Source of the DNA: Caprimulgus europaeus
Lineage: Eukaryota > Chordata > Aves > Caprimulgiformes > Caprimulgidae
Assembly: GCA_907165065.1 (NCBI GenBank)
Contig: OU015523.1
Coordinates: 118,136,246 to 118,200,245 of the forward strand
Length of the DNA stretch: 64,000 bases
Reading direction: 5' to 3'
Shown here: piece by piece, positions 26,962 through 38,761 of the stretch
Layout: the number at the start of each line of letters is the position of its first letter
Position numbering within the stretch: position 1 is the first letter of the stretch
The notes under the pieces: generated by a model
Seen by the model: only the letters and a program-made list of their open reading frames with translations
What the model was told of the DNA's origin: nothing
Databases searched by the model: none
Program-made: the position numbers and the translations under genes

Positions 26962-27495
26962 GTATTAAAATATATGTATAAAATGAAGGATCTGAATAAT
27001 TTAATAAACTGTGTATTATTAAACTATTTGAGATGCAAAGAACAAGGTCCTATATATTTCAAGAAGTGCATAGAGGAGGTTCAGTTTTCATTTCTACAGG
27101 AAAGTAAGGGAAGAGAAAAGGAAAGGATTGCACAGCCCTTAAATGGCTATGTTAGCTGCTCAAATTTTCAAAGCAACCAACCATTTGAAGTCACGAGGCT
27201 TTGGCAATTTACAAACACTAACCATCTGGTCTTCAGTTTCCAGAAATCAACTGCATTGAAAAGACACCCAAACCCTGTATGGAACAATATGAAACCAAAT
27301 GAGGGAGCCACAGCTAGGAACACCAGTAAGGAAAGAAGGTCACAGCAAGGAACAATGGTAGTTTCTCACACTTTGAAGAACCCTTTGGTTTCCTGCAGTG
27401 ACATGAGAAGCTTTATTCCCATGGAGCCTGTGTTCTTTCTCATTAATTTCTGTGCTTTTAAAGGTCTAGAACTGAATCTCAGGAGCAAAACTTAA
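26962..27495 (+). other. Unrecognised 177-codon open frame
   Basis: The frame is open from just after the TAG at 26959-26961 to the stop at 27493-27495; the first ATG is at 26974, giving 173 residues. I do not recognise any domain. The predicted protein is rich in Lys, Asn, Ser and Phe, as expected when AT-rich DNA is translated. It shows no signal peptide, no transmembrane segment and no repeated motif. There is no good start context and no neighbouring exon or promoter that I can identify. A rough stop-codon calculation for this composition expects only about 0.06 such frames in 64 kb, so it is mildly unusual. It could still be chance, a lncRNA exon, or part of an old retroposed sequence. 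Confidence 0.2.
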
Positions 27496-29734
27496 TCAGT
27501 ACCTCTGGGTCTCACACTGGAGATGCTTTCCCACCTGATTTATTTCTCTTTTTAACTGTATGTTTCAAACTATTAGCATTTCTTTTCTAAAACATGGGAT
27601 AGCATTTAAAATAGTAATGAAATAACTCAGTCTTGGTAAACTGTAATCCCCATAGTCTTATTTTATTAGCGTTATCAGTTATGGTTTGAAAAAGAGCCGA
27701 AGCTAGAAAGGACTATGTTAGCAGCCTTTCATTTCAGAAAGATACTCCATTATGAAAATTTCTCCTGGATAAGTATCTGAAACTGGTCAGAATAAATTGC
27801 CTTAGGCTGCCTCTAAACTATACTTTTATCTGTTACTGACTATCCATCCATCCTAAATAGGGATTGTTTGTTTTGTTTTTTTTTTCCCCTGTAGTTTTAC
27901 ATGAAGAATTTATATTTGCATGTTTGCTGTGATTGCAGTAAAAGCTCATTGACCTGTATGCAAAAAAAACCCAGCCCCTGTAGGGTAGAAAAAACAGCTG
28001 CAGAAAAATGCCTGCCACACAGATACCCAAATAATTCCTCATGATTAATGTTATTATCATAAATCCCACGGAAAGGAATAATGCTTTACCACTTATAAAG
28101 CATTGCCTTCAGCAGAATTTTTAACATTGAAGTTAATACAGGACCCATCACTCTACTCCATGGGTCCCTCATGTAAATCCATTCCCCACTGGAAAATACA
28201 AATTACAGACAAGATCTTGGGGATCTTAGGAAGAAGAAAGCTCCTCAGAGCCAAATCAACAGCAGGAGGATACTGCAATAAAACTCAAGTATTAAGTAAG
28301 ACTACAGTAGTTAACTGAGATTACAGTGTGGTATAACCAGAACTGATTTCCTATGGCAACTACACATCACTACTAATACAAGAAAATAGCCACAGGACAG
28401 ATTTCCCTCCTCATCCTCTGTAAGCAGATGTTAGCAGCTCTCCAGGAGAGCATACCCATGCAACATCCTTCCTGTGCCAGCACTGCCACTAACAAAGACA
28501 AAAGTTTCTCTAATGGAGGTTTAGCACAGCAGCCCATCATATCAAAACATTCCTGGTCAAGGCAAAATCACAGAAATATCATTTATTGCGCTCCTCTGGC
28601 TTCAGTCAGAATGAGCTCATCCCATGGGGAAACTCATGAAAGTCTTGTCTTTAAATGACCTTTCACATGCAGAAGTTGCATCAGAACCCATGGCTGGACA
28701 GATAAAAAAACATGCTAACCTTTTGCATCCTCTTCATCTGTCTAGAGAGGATTTCTGCTCCTTAGGAGAGGACTTGACTAGGCAGATGCTTTTATTCAAC
28801 TTATTTAATGTACTTTAAAAAAAGAAAAGCACCATGTAACTATAGCTGTGCTTTTCTATCCCAGCCCTTTTAGCCACTGCCCTTTTTCCCCATGTATTTC
28901 TTAATTGTGGCTTCAGCCAGCAGCTGTGTTTCATAGGTCTATAAAGCACCACAGATGCCCATGGCGTGGCTCAAGCATGCAAAACCAATTATGCTATTAG
29001 CATCTTTTACCACCATAGCCTGATTTCATTAGCTGCCAACTTGGAAACTGCTAAGAGCCACAATCAAAACTGAATGTCCTCAGAAACATCATAGCACTGG
29101 CTATCTAGTGGTACAGAGCATTGCAAACGCAGAGCTTTCTACCCTGAGAGTACTGCTTACAAATTCACTGTGAAGAGGAAAGATGAAGACAATATTTGGA
29201 TCTATTTTTATTAAAGCCAAGGAGAAAGTAGGGAGGAAATTTGGGTGTAAAACTACCAGACAAAACTTGGAGAATCCTAAGATCTTCCTAGAGCACATAT
29301 GCACAAGTCAAGACCTGTGGAAGCAGAGAGAGAGACAACCCATTTCAGGCCCATTTTACCAGACGCTCTGGCCACCAAGCTAGTTCCCCTTTTGCAGACA
29401 GCCTCCTACTTGCTCTGAAGCTCTGTGAGCCAGCTAGATGTGAACCAGCTCTGAAGTAACAGCTCCTAGTAATCCTACTGCACCTAGGCATCTATCAGTG
29501 CTTCTGAGGGGAAGAATTATTTACCAGTCCATGCTCCTATGCAGCTTTTGCATCAGAGTTTGGTGCTGTCCAGTTGCTTTGGGGTGGCCAGTGCAGCCGG
29601 TGTGACCTTGGTCTCTGTCCTGCCATGTTCCCACACTCCAAGGGTGCTACTGCACCACTTCTCCACTGGACAAGGCCAGCTCCAAGAGATCATCCACTCA
29701 AAACAACCAAACAATTCTTTATCTTTTTAAATTT

Positions 29735-29756
29735 TTTCTTTCTTTTCTTTTTCTAA
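29735..29756 (+). repeat. TTTC/TTTTC-rich low-complexity tract
   Basis: T-rich stretch with spaced C residues and no regular unit count. Simple sequence only. Confidence 0.6.
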
Positions 29757-32700
29757 ATAACTTAGTTTTCTGTTGGATTTGGTCTTTGGGCTGGTTCCAC
29801 CATGGCATCGCTCAGCCCTAAATTAGTTGTTCTGGCATCACTGGGGCAATTTATCAAGTAAGCCTTGGATATGTTTCAGAATCAGTAGAAATGCACAACG
29901 TAGGTGCTTATCTCTTTGTTGTTCACAAAAGAAAATCAAATAACTAAATTACCTATACAGCTACAATTAGCTTAGATTAATATTATTTTCTGAATTCCCT
30001 GCCACTCCTGGTGTTCCTTCATGTAACAGGGGAACTTATGGAAGCATTCAAGTTGAAAGCAGTACATTTTCACAAAAAAACTAAATTTCAGAATAATCAG
30101 GATAATCTAATTTCAAAATTCCTTAAAAAAATCCCTGCTTTACTTGGGAAATATCTTCTTTATTATGATTTTTTTCAATGTTTTGATCTTCAGTTATAAT
30201 TATTAGTGGCTTTGCATTAGCATTGCTTTGTTGTTTTTTGATCTCAACAGCATGCAGAGAAAAACTCATTTCCCAGAAGGATCTAGTAACAGCATGGTTG
30301 TTCTAATCAGGAGAGTTTCTAAGGAAGTGGCAGTCCTCTTTTTGCAATGAATAACAATTTTGCAAATTTGAAAACAATCATTGTCTTTCTGAGGGCTGGT
30401 TTTCCTCCAGGAAAGGAAATTAACCAGAAACACAGCAATTAGCAATCATGAAAGGATTAATTTAATGAAATGACAAAATATGAACACAGGTGAACAATAA
30501 AGGATGCCTCACAGTGTCATACACTGGCACAGCGTAAAATCAAGGGGAAGACTGCCATTGTCTGCAGTTTCTCTTTCATCTTTGTATTTCCCCATTAAGA
30601 CTGAACATCCTAGAGCTCTGATTCATTTAAGGGTTTTGTTGGACGTTACCAGGCTCTAGGTAAACTTAGTGGAGAGAAAGGAAAGAGGAAAATTACTGTT
30701 ACTGATGAACACAAACAGGAAGTCAGAAATCAATTACAGTGATTACAACAGTGGATTATAGGCTGCATCTGCGACACAGAACCAGCCCTCAGCTGGCCTC
30801 TGCCTCCTTCTCCTCTTTGCTTCCTAACAGTTTGTAGGAAAGTGTTTTTAAGCAAAAAGTTCAGGTTACTTACAGGGGTGGGAAGGATCAGGACATATGT
30901 GGGGTTTATGTACCTGGTAGAGATACCAGAAAGGTTCAGGATCTGCATCTCTTGGATGTCCAAGGACATTTCCTTGGAGAAGAGCTGTGTCCTCCATGTA
31001 CCTGTTCTCCTCTCCCTTTCACTCCTCTCTATCTGCTTTGCCATATCATGACTTAATATTCAGATTATTCCCTTCTTTCTGTATTTTGTTCCTGTTTATA
31101 TTCTTTCCTTAGGATTTAGTATTGCTTCATTTCTCTCTCCTGCAAAGAAACACATGGAACTTTGTCACAATTACCTCTCCAATAATGCCTGACTGAGACA
31201 AACTCCCTGATTTCACGTCACATCCAAATGCCTTTAGTCTCAAGTCACCCCCTGAAATTACTCTTTTCCACAGAGCATGCACAAGTATGTCTGCTTAGCC
31301 TGTGTCCCACTCAAAGGAAGAGCTAACTAAATTTTAAACAAAAGAAGGTATTCAAAGAAAGAAGTAACTAAATCAGTTATATCCTCATTGAAGTTTTTAC
31401 TGTTTCTTAATTTTCTTCAGGTTAGAGGCAATGTCTTTTTTATGTAATTGAGTTGATAAATTTTTTTATTTTGCTAAAACTTCACAGATAGGCTTTCCTG
31501 TCATGTGTAAACTAGTTTAAGCTGATACAGAAACCTAAGAGATGCATGGAAACCTACAGTGTGATTCAGATCTTGAATCAGAAACTTCTAGATTCCTGAC
31601 TGAATCATACACTAACATAAAGAACAATGTGCACTTTCTAATTTACCAAAAATAAATATCTCTATCCTTTTTTCCCCCTAGTCCTTATTCATAATTCATA
31701 ATTACTGCACTAAACAAACAAAACCCAAACTCACTAAGAGCACAGAACCAATAGCAGGGATACTTCAAAAGGACTTGCTAGTGGTACAAAAATAAGATTT
31801 AGAAATGGAATAGATAGTGATGACTCAGTGCCTTTCAAAGAGTCAGTCTGCAATTACAATCTCTAGGCTTGGAATGAATGGGGGCAAAAAAAATAAAAAG
31901 ACTGGCAATAGTCCAGACTGTCAATTCAATTCTGTGTCAGCCTTGTTTAGTTGAGCTTGATGGCCATGTTAAGTGGTGGAAAATATAACACTTTATTCCA
32001 TAAATGCACTTGACAACATCTCTCTGTGTCTTAGAAGGTAGTCACTGATGTCTCTGCCAAAAAAGATGACCAAGCCTTAAGTTAGGCTATGAGTATCTCT
32101 GTGTTGATACTCATACAGACATCCATTTAACGCTGTAATAACATATCATAGAGATTACTGGAAATAGGCTTCTATGAGTTTGCAAAATCTTCCATTTCCC
32201 CAAGTTTCCTATGCAATATTATCTTGCCTTTAATTGATGCTCTAATTAGTCACTCTGTTCTCTCAGACCATAGCTGTGAGAGAGCTCTCTGCTTATTACT
32301 AGAGTCTCTTTAAGATTTGTGAGCAGAATCAACAGGAAACTTTAAATTAGGCATTATAAACAGAATGGAAGCTAATTCGAGATCAAACAAAACTTGTTTT
32401 CAGAATTAGTTGAAGTCTGATGTCTAGCAAAATTTTAGCTACAGATTTAGGAGTTGCACTAGCTACATATTTAGGAGAAAATTATTTTAAAGGTGCCTGA
32501 ACAACCTCTCTATAGCAACAGACAAAAAAGCTTAAATCTGTTCTGTTGAAGAGTGAGGGCTCTGCCTTTTCTTAGTTCTCTGCTTCTGAATCTAGAGGAT
32601 AGGGAGTAAAAGGAGGAGACAAAGGCATGACTTCTTGCTTTGGTTCTCCATGACTTTCTGTGGCACTCTGGCTTAGCCAAAGAACTCATTTTTTCACACT

Positions 32701-33674
32701 TCATCTTTCCAAAGCTGTAGAAGAGGAATCTATTTCCTATAGCCATGCAGCAGAGAGGAAGCCACATGCTGCCAGGTATCTACTTAGTTACCATCTCCAC
32801 ACAGTTTTCAGATTTCATTTTTTTATCTTTATAGGCTTTGCCAATTGATAAGGAGACAATAAAAGTAAAACCTGTTTTCAGTGTGAAGTCATATCAAAGA
32901 TAGACATCAAATAGAATCAACTATAGATGTATTGACAAGCAATGAGGTAAGGCTTCTAGGAAATTGGACTTTTGGTCACAATAAATGTTATCTTTGCATG
33001 CTGGTTCGTGGTTGCTTTTGGAGCAGTGTTATTTGCATTTATCAAATGTTGTGATCACCATGGCAACTCCCCACTCACTTTTTCTACTATTTTGCTTGTC
33101 AATCTGTTAGAGATACAGAGTTTTAAGGCACAATCCTGCACAAGACTGAGCAATTTTGACATCCTTCCTGCACCCAGAAAGGGAATGTTCTCAGCACCTC
33201 AATACAGCAGCTCAGCCCCTTACAACAGAAGTCATTCTGCACTATTTTGTATTCAGAGTCTTTCTCAAGTTCAACCAGGGTGAGATACAAGAAGCAGCCA
33301 TTTATATACATAAGTAATTTCATCATCTGTGTTACAGCTGCCTCAGATGCCCCAATAGTGTGGCACTAAGACATCACTTATTTAATTAATGTCAATTAAT
33401 TAATTTAATGGGGTTTTTTTTAAACTAAATCTGCTAGATTCTTCTGCAATTCTGTTATTTGTTCTTGTAGCATGAAGGATGTCATTCTTCCTTCTGCCCA
33501 TCACTCTGACATGGGAAGAAGAGCAAAGATGGAGGAGAATTTTTCTCTGACTGCTTACTACTTTCTCATTTGTAGCAATTCATAGTCAGAGCACTCTAAA
33601 CCTGGATTGACCTGTCACCATGTATCTTCTCTGATTTCCTACTTGTGATAGAAAAAGGGAAAAGGGAAGAACAT

Positions 33675-33727
33675 AAATGAAATGAAATGAAATGAAATGA
33701 AATGAAATGAAATGAAATGAAATGAAA
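33675..33727 (+). repeat. (AAATG)n microsatellite, about 10.6 units
   Basis: Fifty-three bases of perfect AAATG pentamer with no interruption, which suggests recent expansion and likely length variation between individuals. On the minus strand it reads as repeating His-Phe-Ile-Ser-Phe codons, which explains two apparent minus-strand open frames here. These are not genes. Confidence 0.95.
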
Positions 33728-33975
33728 CCCTCAGTCCAAACCTGTCCAGTCCAAATATCACTTCTTCCAGGGAGATAAGCTTCAAAAAAGGGTACCCTGA
33801 ACTCCACATCCATGTCAACATTCCTCCAGAGTCTGTCTACAGGGCAATCAGAGGTGTGAGTGTCCCACCCACACAGCCTCTAGCAACCTGTTTGTGCACC
33901 ACTAACAGAGGTAGCATGTGCTTTAGTGCAGGCTTTGCAAGCTGACCTGAAAAGTCATAGGAACACATGGGAAAC

Positions 33976-34048
33976 TCATGGCAGGTGGGTTCGAACTGGA
34001 TGATCTTTAAGGTCCCTTCCAACCCAAAGCATTCTCTGATTCTATGAA
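33976..34048 (+). mobile_element. CR1 LINE 3' end fragment
   Basis: About 73 bases of the extreme CR1 3' end in sense orientation: CATGGCAGGTGGGTTCGAAC, then GGATGATCTTTAAGGTCCCT, then ATTCTCTGATTCTATGA. Upstream sequence does not match CR1, so this copy is very strongly 5'-truncated or its older part has been lost. The GGTTCGAAC here is a single-base variant of the CR1 GGTTGGAAC box, not a tRNA B-box. Confidence 0.93.
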
Positions 34049-34227
34049 ATTCAGGTGAGAAGTTGGTAGCAGAACTTATAGCTAGATTGCATATATGCAT
34101 GCAGGCTTCTGAGTAGCTTTGAATCAGGTGTTACCAGAGTGCTTATTGTTGCTTCTACCCTTCCGTGTCGTGTCACTGGGAACTAAGGAGCAGGAACTTC
34201 TACATGAGAGATTTGTCCACCAACACT

Positions 34228-34325
34228 TCACAGAGTCACAGAATGTCAGGGATTGGAAGGGACCTTGAAAGATCATCTAGCCCAATCCCCCTGCCAGAGC
34301 AGAATCACCTACAGTAAGTCACACT
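34228..34325 (-). mobile_element. CR1 LINE 3' end fragment, reverse orientation
   Basis: On the plus strand it starts TCACAGAGTCACAGAATG and continues with GATTGGAAGGGACCTTGAAA, a GATCATCTAGCCCAATCC box and CTGCCAGAGCAGAATCACC. This is the reverse of the 3' end seen in the plus-strand copy at 20222-20548, so both probably belong to the same subfamily. Only about 100 bases remain. Confidence 0.93.
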
Positions 34326-35427
34326 TGGTAGCATAGGACATCCATTATTTAAAGGCAAATGTAAATGGAACCGAACTGGTATTTAATCATATTCTATTTA
34401 TTTATTTCATGCAATAGTGACGTTGAACTCTTTTCTAGCTTATGGATATTTCTAAATCTACAGGAGCATCTAAAATTAGGAAATGTGCAAGCCTGCTTTG
34501 TTTTAATGCGACTAATCACACATAGCTCCAAAATACTGAGCAAGTCTTCTTCAAAACTCAAGTTTAGATGTCAAATTAAGTCACTCATCCATCACTGAAG
34601 ATTATAATATCGTTTGTTTGTGAATTTAATGAAATGTAATGTTTGGAGCCTGAAAAAGTATGAGAGAAATATGTACTTTTTCAAAACTGAAAAAGTGATG
34701 AGAAATTACTGAATTTCACTTTTTACCAATCTTTCTGAAAAATATGGTTTTATGTATTAAAAAAAAATATGGTATATTTTTTCCCAGAAGTATTTTGTTA
34801 GGAAAAGCTACATAAGTTAAAACAGAAACTAGAATTCAACAGCAGCCAGAATATTCCATATGTTAACATGGTAGAATAATTATAATACAGATGAGTAATT
34901 GAGGAGACAGAATTTGTGGTATCAAATTAGAGTACTGATTTAGGTTTAATGGTATAGCTTTGAAAATACCAGGTGGGACATTCATATCAAAAGTGTATTT
35001 GCCCAGGTCCTAGCAAACAAGCATCAAAATGCTGCTTGCAACTCAGTAGTGCTATATATCAAGAGAAAAGCTTTGGACACCTTGCCAAGCATCTAAAGGT
35101 TTGAAATAGGAAATTTCCACTCTGTGCAAAAAGCTGATCAGTAACCTCACTGCAAAATCATACTTGAAACATCTGAGAAGCAGTGATTTGTATTATCCAC
35201 TAGAAAACCCAGCAGTCTCATTGCCATCACCTGTATTTCATCAATCTTTTAAAACTTATCATCATTCTCAGCTTCTGGTAATGGAAAGCATAAAAGCCAA
35301 TTAAATGGTGCTCTTAGGGCTTAAATTTGAGCCATTTCAGTGATGAAGGCTAAAGTACTGGACTATACTACTGAGAGCATACCAAGGGGGTTAAGGAAAG
35401 GGAATAATCCCTGCTATGCAGTTTCAT
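34326..35427. other. Unique AT-rich non-coding DNA
   Basis: No gene or recognisable repeat. Open frames are at most about 77 codons. Confidence 0.6.
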
Positions 35428-35884
35428 GAGTCTACATCTGGAATACTGTCCAATGGAGAAGGACATTAATAAACTGGAGAGCACCTGGCTGAGAGCAGAA
35501 GAACATGATATGCAAGGAGAGGTCAAGAGGGCTGGGTTATTTTGACCTGGAGAAGAGATCTAATTGCTTTCTTCAGCTACCTAATAAGTGGGTACAAACA
35601 AGTCAGAGTCAAACTCTTCTTGGAGGTATTCAGTGACAGGACAAGAGATAATAGACACAAGCTGCAGCAAGGAAAATTCTACTTAATTAAAAGGAAAAAA
35701 ATGCAGTTAGTGTTGTAAAAAATTGGAACAGGTTGTATAATCTCAACCCTTGGAGACTTCTGAAACCACTCTGACAGGGCCCTGAGCATCCTCATGTAAT
35801 TTTGAAAGTAAGGGCTTTGAGCAGGAAGATGACTAGATGGTTTTCAGAGGTGCCTTCCAATGTAAATTATTCTGTGATCCTACA
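35428..35884 (+). mobile_element. CR1 LINE 3' fragment, old and decayed
   Basis: Sense CR1 remnant. Landmarks are CATCTGGAATACTGTCC, GACCTGGAGAAGAGATCTAA, CAGCTACCTAATAAGTGGGT, a GACAGGACAAGAGATAATAG segment, TTGGAACAGGTTGTATAATC, and a 3' box ending in TTATTCTGTGATCC. Many substitutions and small deletions relative to the other copies mark it as an old insertion. It is of the same type as 19769-20140. No coding frame survives. Confidence 0.92.
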
Positions 35885-38579
35885 AAAGCAGTATTTCAAC
35901 TGAAGTGAATGTATTGACTATTACTAAAATATTTCTAAACAGAATTATTTTTAAAGTTTGAAAATAACTGAATCACCCATTAGATTATAACTAGATTCTG
36001 TGATAGATACAGAATGTGACAGATGTACCTCACATATTGAAAGGCAGGTAACAGCTGTGTTATTGTCAAACACACACACAAAAAAAAAATAGGTAAGGGT
36101 CCAGTAGAGCTCTGGAGTCCTGAGGTACTGCACATTCAGGACATGCAGTACCTGTACTGCATTAACCAGTCACTGGGAATTCCATTTCAAGACTTTATAT
36201 TTAGATTTCAAAAATGTCTTTATCCATGAGAACTAAACTCTTATTCTATGTATATCTGAGAGCAGACAGTAAAAACGTGAAGGAGGCAAGGATAAATGAA
36301 GGAGTGCCAGGAGACAAGGATAAAAGAAGCAGAAAATGTGAAATCATGTTACCTAGTTATGGGAACTGGAGACAGAAACATGAGAGATATTTCACCCCCA
36401 AAATTAATAACTTCTTATTTTAAATAAGAAAAATATATTTTTCCTTCTCAGGAACCTAGGGAAAGTGAGGATTAATGCAGGAACTGAAAGAAGGATAAAG
36501 AATTGGTTACAAGGAAGGTGACAGTTGATTGGGCTGCAAAGGAAATTGTCAGGCTACAGTCTCCTATGGCCAGGCTGTGGGCCCTGTCTTTGAGCACAGA
36601 GAGAGAAAAGTGTCTTCAGGAAGCTTACTCAGGATGCTGGTTTCAAAGTAGCATTCTAAATATTGTCCTCAACTCAGAGGATATTTCATCCTAAAGGGTT
36701 TAGTTTTATGATCAGATGCACAGATTGATATTTCAGATTTTTAAGTTTTTCTATGCCCAGTAACCTCAATTTTGAAGAATTATGGCAAATAATGAGCTGT
36801 TATTCTTGTTGCTCTTGGCAGAAATCTTGGAAACTGGTACCACAGTTGGCTGCATACTGCACTTTTCCCCAAAATGAGTTTCATTTTTGTTAACTGAGCT
36901 GATTTTTCACCCCTCTGTTGCACTGGAGAAAGATTGACTGTGCTTGCAACTAGGCAAAGACAGCACCAAGTGTGAGCAACCTTACAAAGAACACAGTCTG
37001 ACTCGAATGTTTTCCTGGATGACAAGTGCAGTGCATGCTGCTTTGCATCAGGATAGATATTGGATCAGGTAGATATAAGAATTTGCAGGTTTCTCCAAGA
37101 ACAACATGTATTTTTGCAACAAGCAAACAGCAGTTTTGATTACGCCTTCAGTATGGTTCCAGAAAGGGCACAAATTTACAGAATTTTTAAAAAACACAGG
37201 TATTTGTTCAGGGAGTAAGAAGAAGAAAAATTCTAAGTAAAAATGTCAAAATTATTATGTTTAGAAAAAAACTACTTTATTATGGCACACTGCACCTAAC
37301 CTAATAAGCAACTACTATAGGAGCTTGTTGTGAAGGTTTTTCTTGAAAATGGCATTTACTATGTTTTCTCTTACGAGTGTTATTTGAGTGGCTAAAATAA
37401 TGTTGTGGAACAGGATGCCTGAATTTTCTTTCTGTTGCTTTTGCTGACTTTGGGCAAATCACAGTCCTTTTTTCCTGTCTTGTTAAAATAACAGCTCTGC
37501 AGGCTTCTTACAAAATTCCACTGCTCAGTGGTTGTTAGAAGTCTTTGAAATGTTCAGATAAAAATTGTTACTAAAAATTTAAGAATTATGGTTATTATGG
37601 CAAACACCCACCCATTTACTTTACAGAAATATGTTTATCAGATACGTACTGTACTTGTATCACTTTCAAATGCTTGTTTCATGTGAAAAAAGAACACAGC
37701 TATTACACATGCATATGAATGCATTAAGTCTTTGAAGAATTACTGGATGCTTAAGAGGGCACTGCAGTTCTTGCTACTTAAAATGAGATCAATTTCTTTG
37801 TCAGCTTAAACTGAGAATTATTTTAAATTTAAGAGCAGACTATATTCAATGGCAGAACCCCCACCCCCATAATTCAGAGGAATGAAAACAGTTTCAATCT
37901 GAATCAGAATACAATACATTAAATCCAAATTCAAACCTTCTTCCAGCTAATTATATTGCCACAGATGGAGGTATGCAATTTACTGAGCATCTGTGCATAG
38001 CAAAATTTTGGACAACGTGGGCGGTGTAACTTTTAAATCATACACATGCCGGGACTGAAGCAAAGCAAAAAGACTCATTGATGAGAGTTATTTTATGATT
38101 TCAAACAAACCCAAAGTATTGAATTTCATAGTACAATTAAACACATAAAAGCACAGTGGAAAGTCAAGTGCAAACCTGATTTCATTTGGGAATTAGAAAA
38201 CCAAATGTGTCCTTTAGCCATAATTCTGCTCCTTTTGTGTAAATCAAAGACAGACTAAAAAGGAAGCATGGAGATGCAACAAGGTGAGAAGCAGAGCTGG
38301 CCAAAGAGTAGAAAATCCTGTTCACAAACAGCATGCCTTCATTAGAAAATGGACTTTGCATCTTTGCTCTCTTCTAGTATTTACTGCTTGCAGGTTTCTT
38401 ACAGCTGCAGCTTTACCAGCTTAACTCTTCAGCTGAGGAGCTGCTACCAAAAGATTATGATCAGGTATGTAGGCAATGCTTCCTTCAGTTAACTCCCACT
38501 GTTTGGACCTATTGTGACTCAGGCATCCCAATACAACTTGAGAGGCAAGGAAAGGAAGAAATATATGATCAAGAGTATT
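35885..38579. other. Unique non-coding DNA
   Basis: AT-rich sequence with no recognised gene or repeat. A short CA/A tract lies near 36070-36090. Open frames are 60-81 codons and unremarkable. Confidence 0.6.
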
Positions 38580-38761
38580 CAAGCATTGGAACAGGGTGCC
38601 CAGTGAAATGATGGAGTCACCTTCCCTGGTGGTATTTAAAAGATGGGGAGATGAGGTGCTTAGGGACATGATTTAGAGGTGGATTTGATAGTGTTAGGTT
38701 TATGGTTGGACTTGATGATCTTAAAGGTCTTTTCCAATCACTATGATTCTATGATTCTATG
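38580..38761 (+). mobile_element. CR1-Y-like LINE 3' end
   Basis: Sense CR1 copy of about 180 bases: GCATTGGAACAGGGTGCCCA, then GGAGTCACCTTCCCTGG, the AGGGACATGATTTAGAGGTG segment, TTGATAGTGTTAGGTTTATG, and the box GTTGGACTTGATGATCTTAA with tail ATGATTCTATGATTCTAT. The GGACATG and GTGTTAGG segments distinguish this CR1-Y-type end from the GGTGTCCCTGC type at 51447-51764. It is well preserved. A diverged match in the opposite orientation is at 11960 and another at 55223. Confidence 0.93.

Larger units (their letters stand above)
20549..33674. other. 13-kb single-copy DNA without CR1
   Basis: This is the longest stretch in the window without a recognisable CR1. It is AT-rich, with simple tracts (T14 at 21793-21806, a short GT repeat at 24302-24323, a TTTTC-rich tract near 29735-29756). 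Most open frames are short and conflicting. The exception is the 177-codon open frame at 26962-27495, listed separately. No exon of a known protein is recognised on either strand. Ancient repeats too diverged to see by eye may be present. Confidence 0.55.

Noticed and set aside
30730-31044. 104-codon minus-strand frame with a GTAAGT donor-like site at 30868-30873
   Set aside because: No polypyrimidine tract with AG upstream on that strand, no recognised domain, and a length expected by chance.
33382-33403. Two TTAATTAA words separated by six bases
   Set aside because: Simple AT-rich sequence; self-complementary words like this are common at this composition.
20549-33975. 13.4-kb interval without CR1 as an insertion-excluded region
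   Set aside because: With sixteen copies in 64 kb (about one per 4 kb), a gap this long is expected about half the time, so it needs no special explanation.
33983-33996. GGTTCGAAC resembling a tRNA B-box
   Set aside because: It lies inside the CR1 3' box, where GGTTGGAAC is normal. No A-box, acceptor stem or cloverleaf is present around it.
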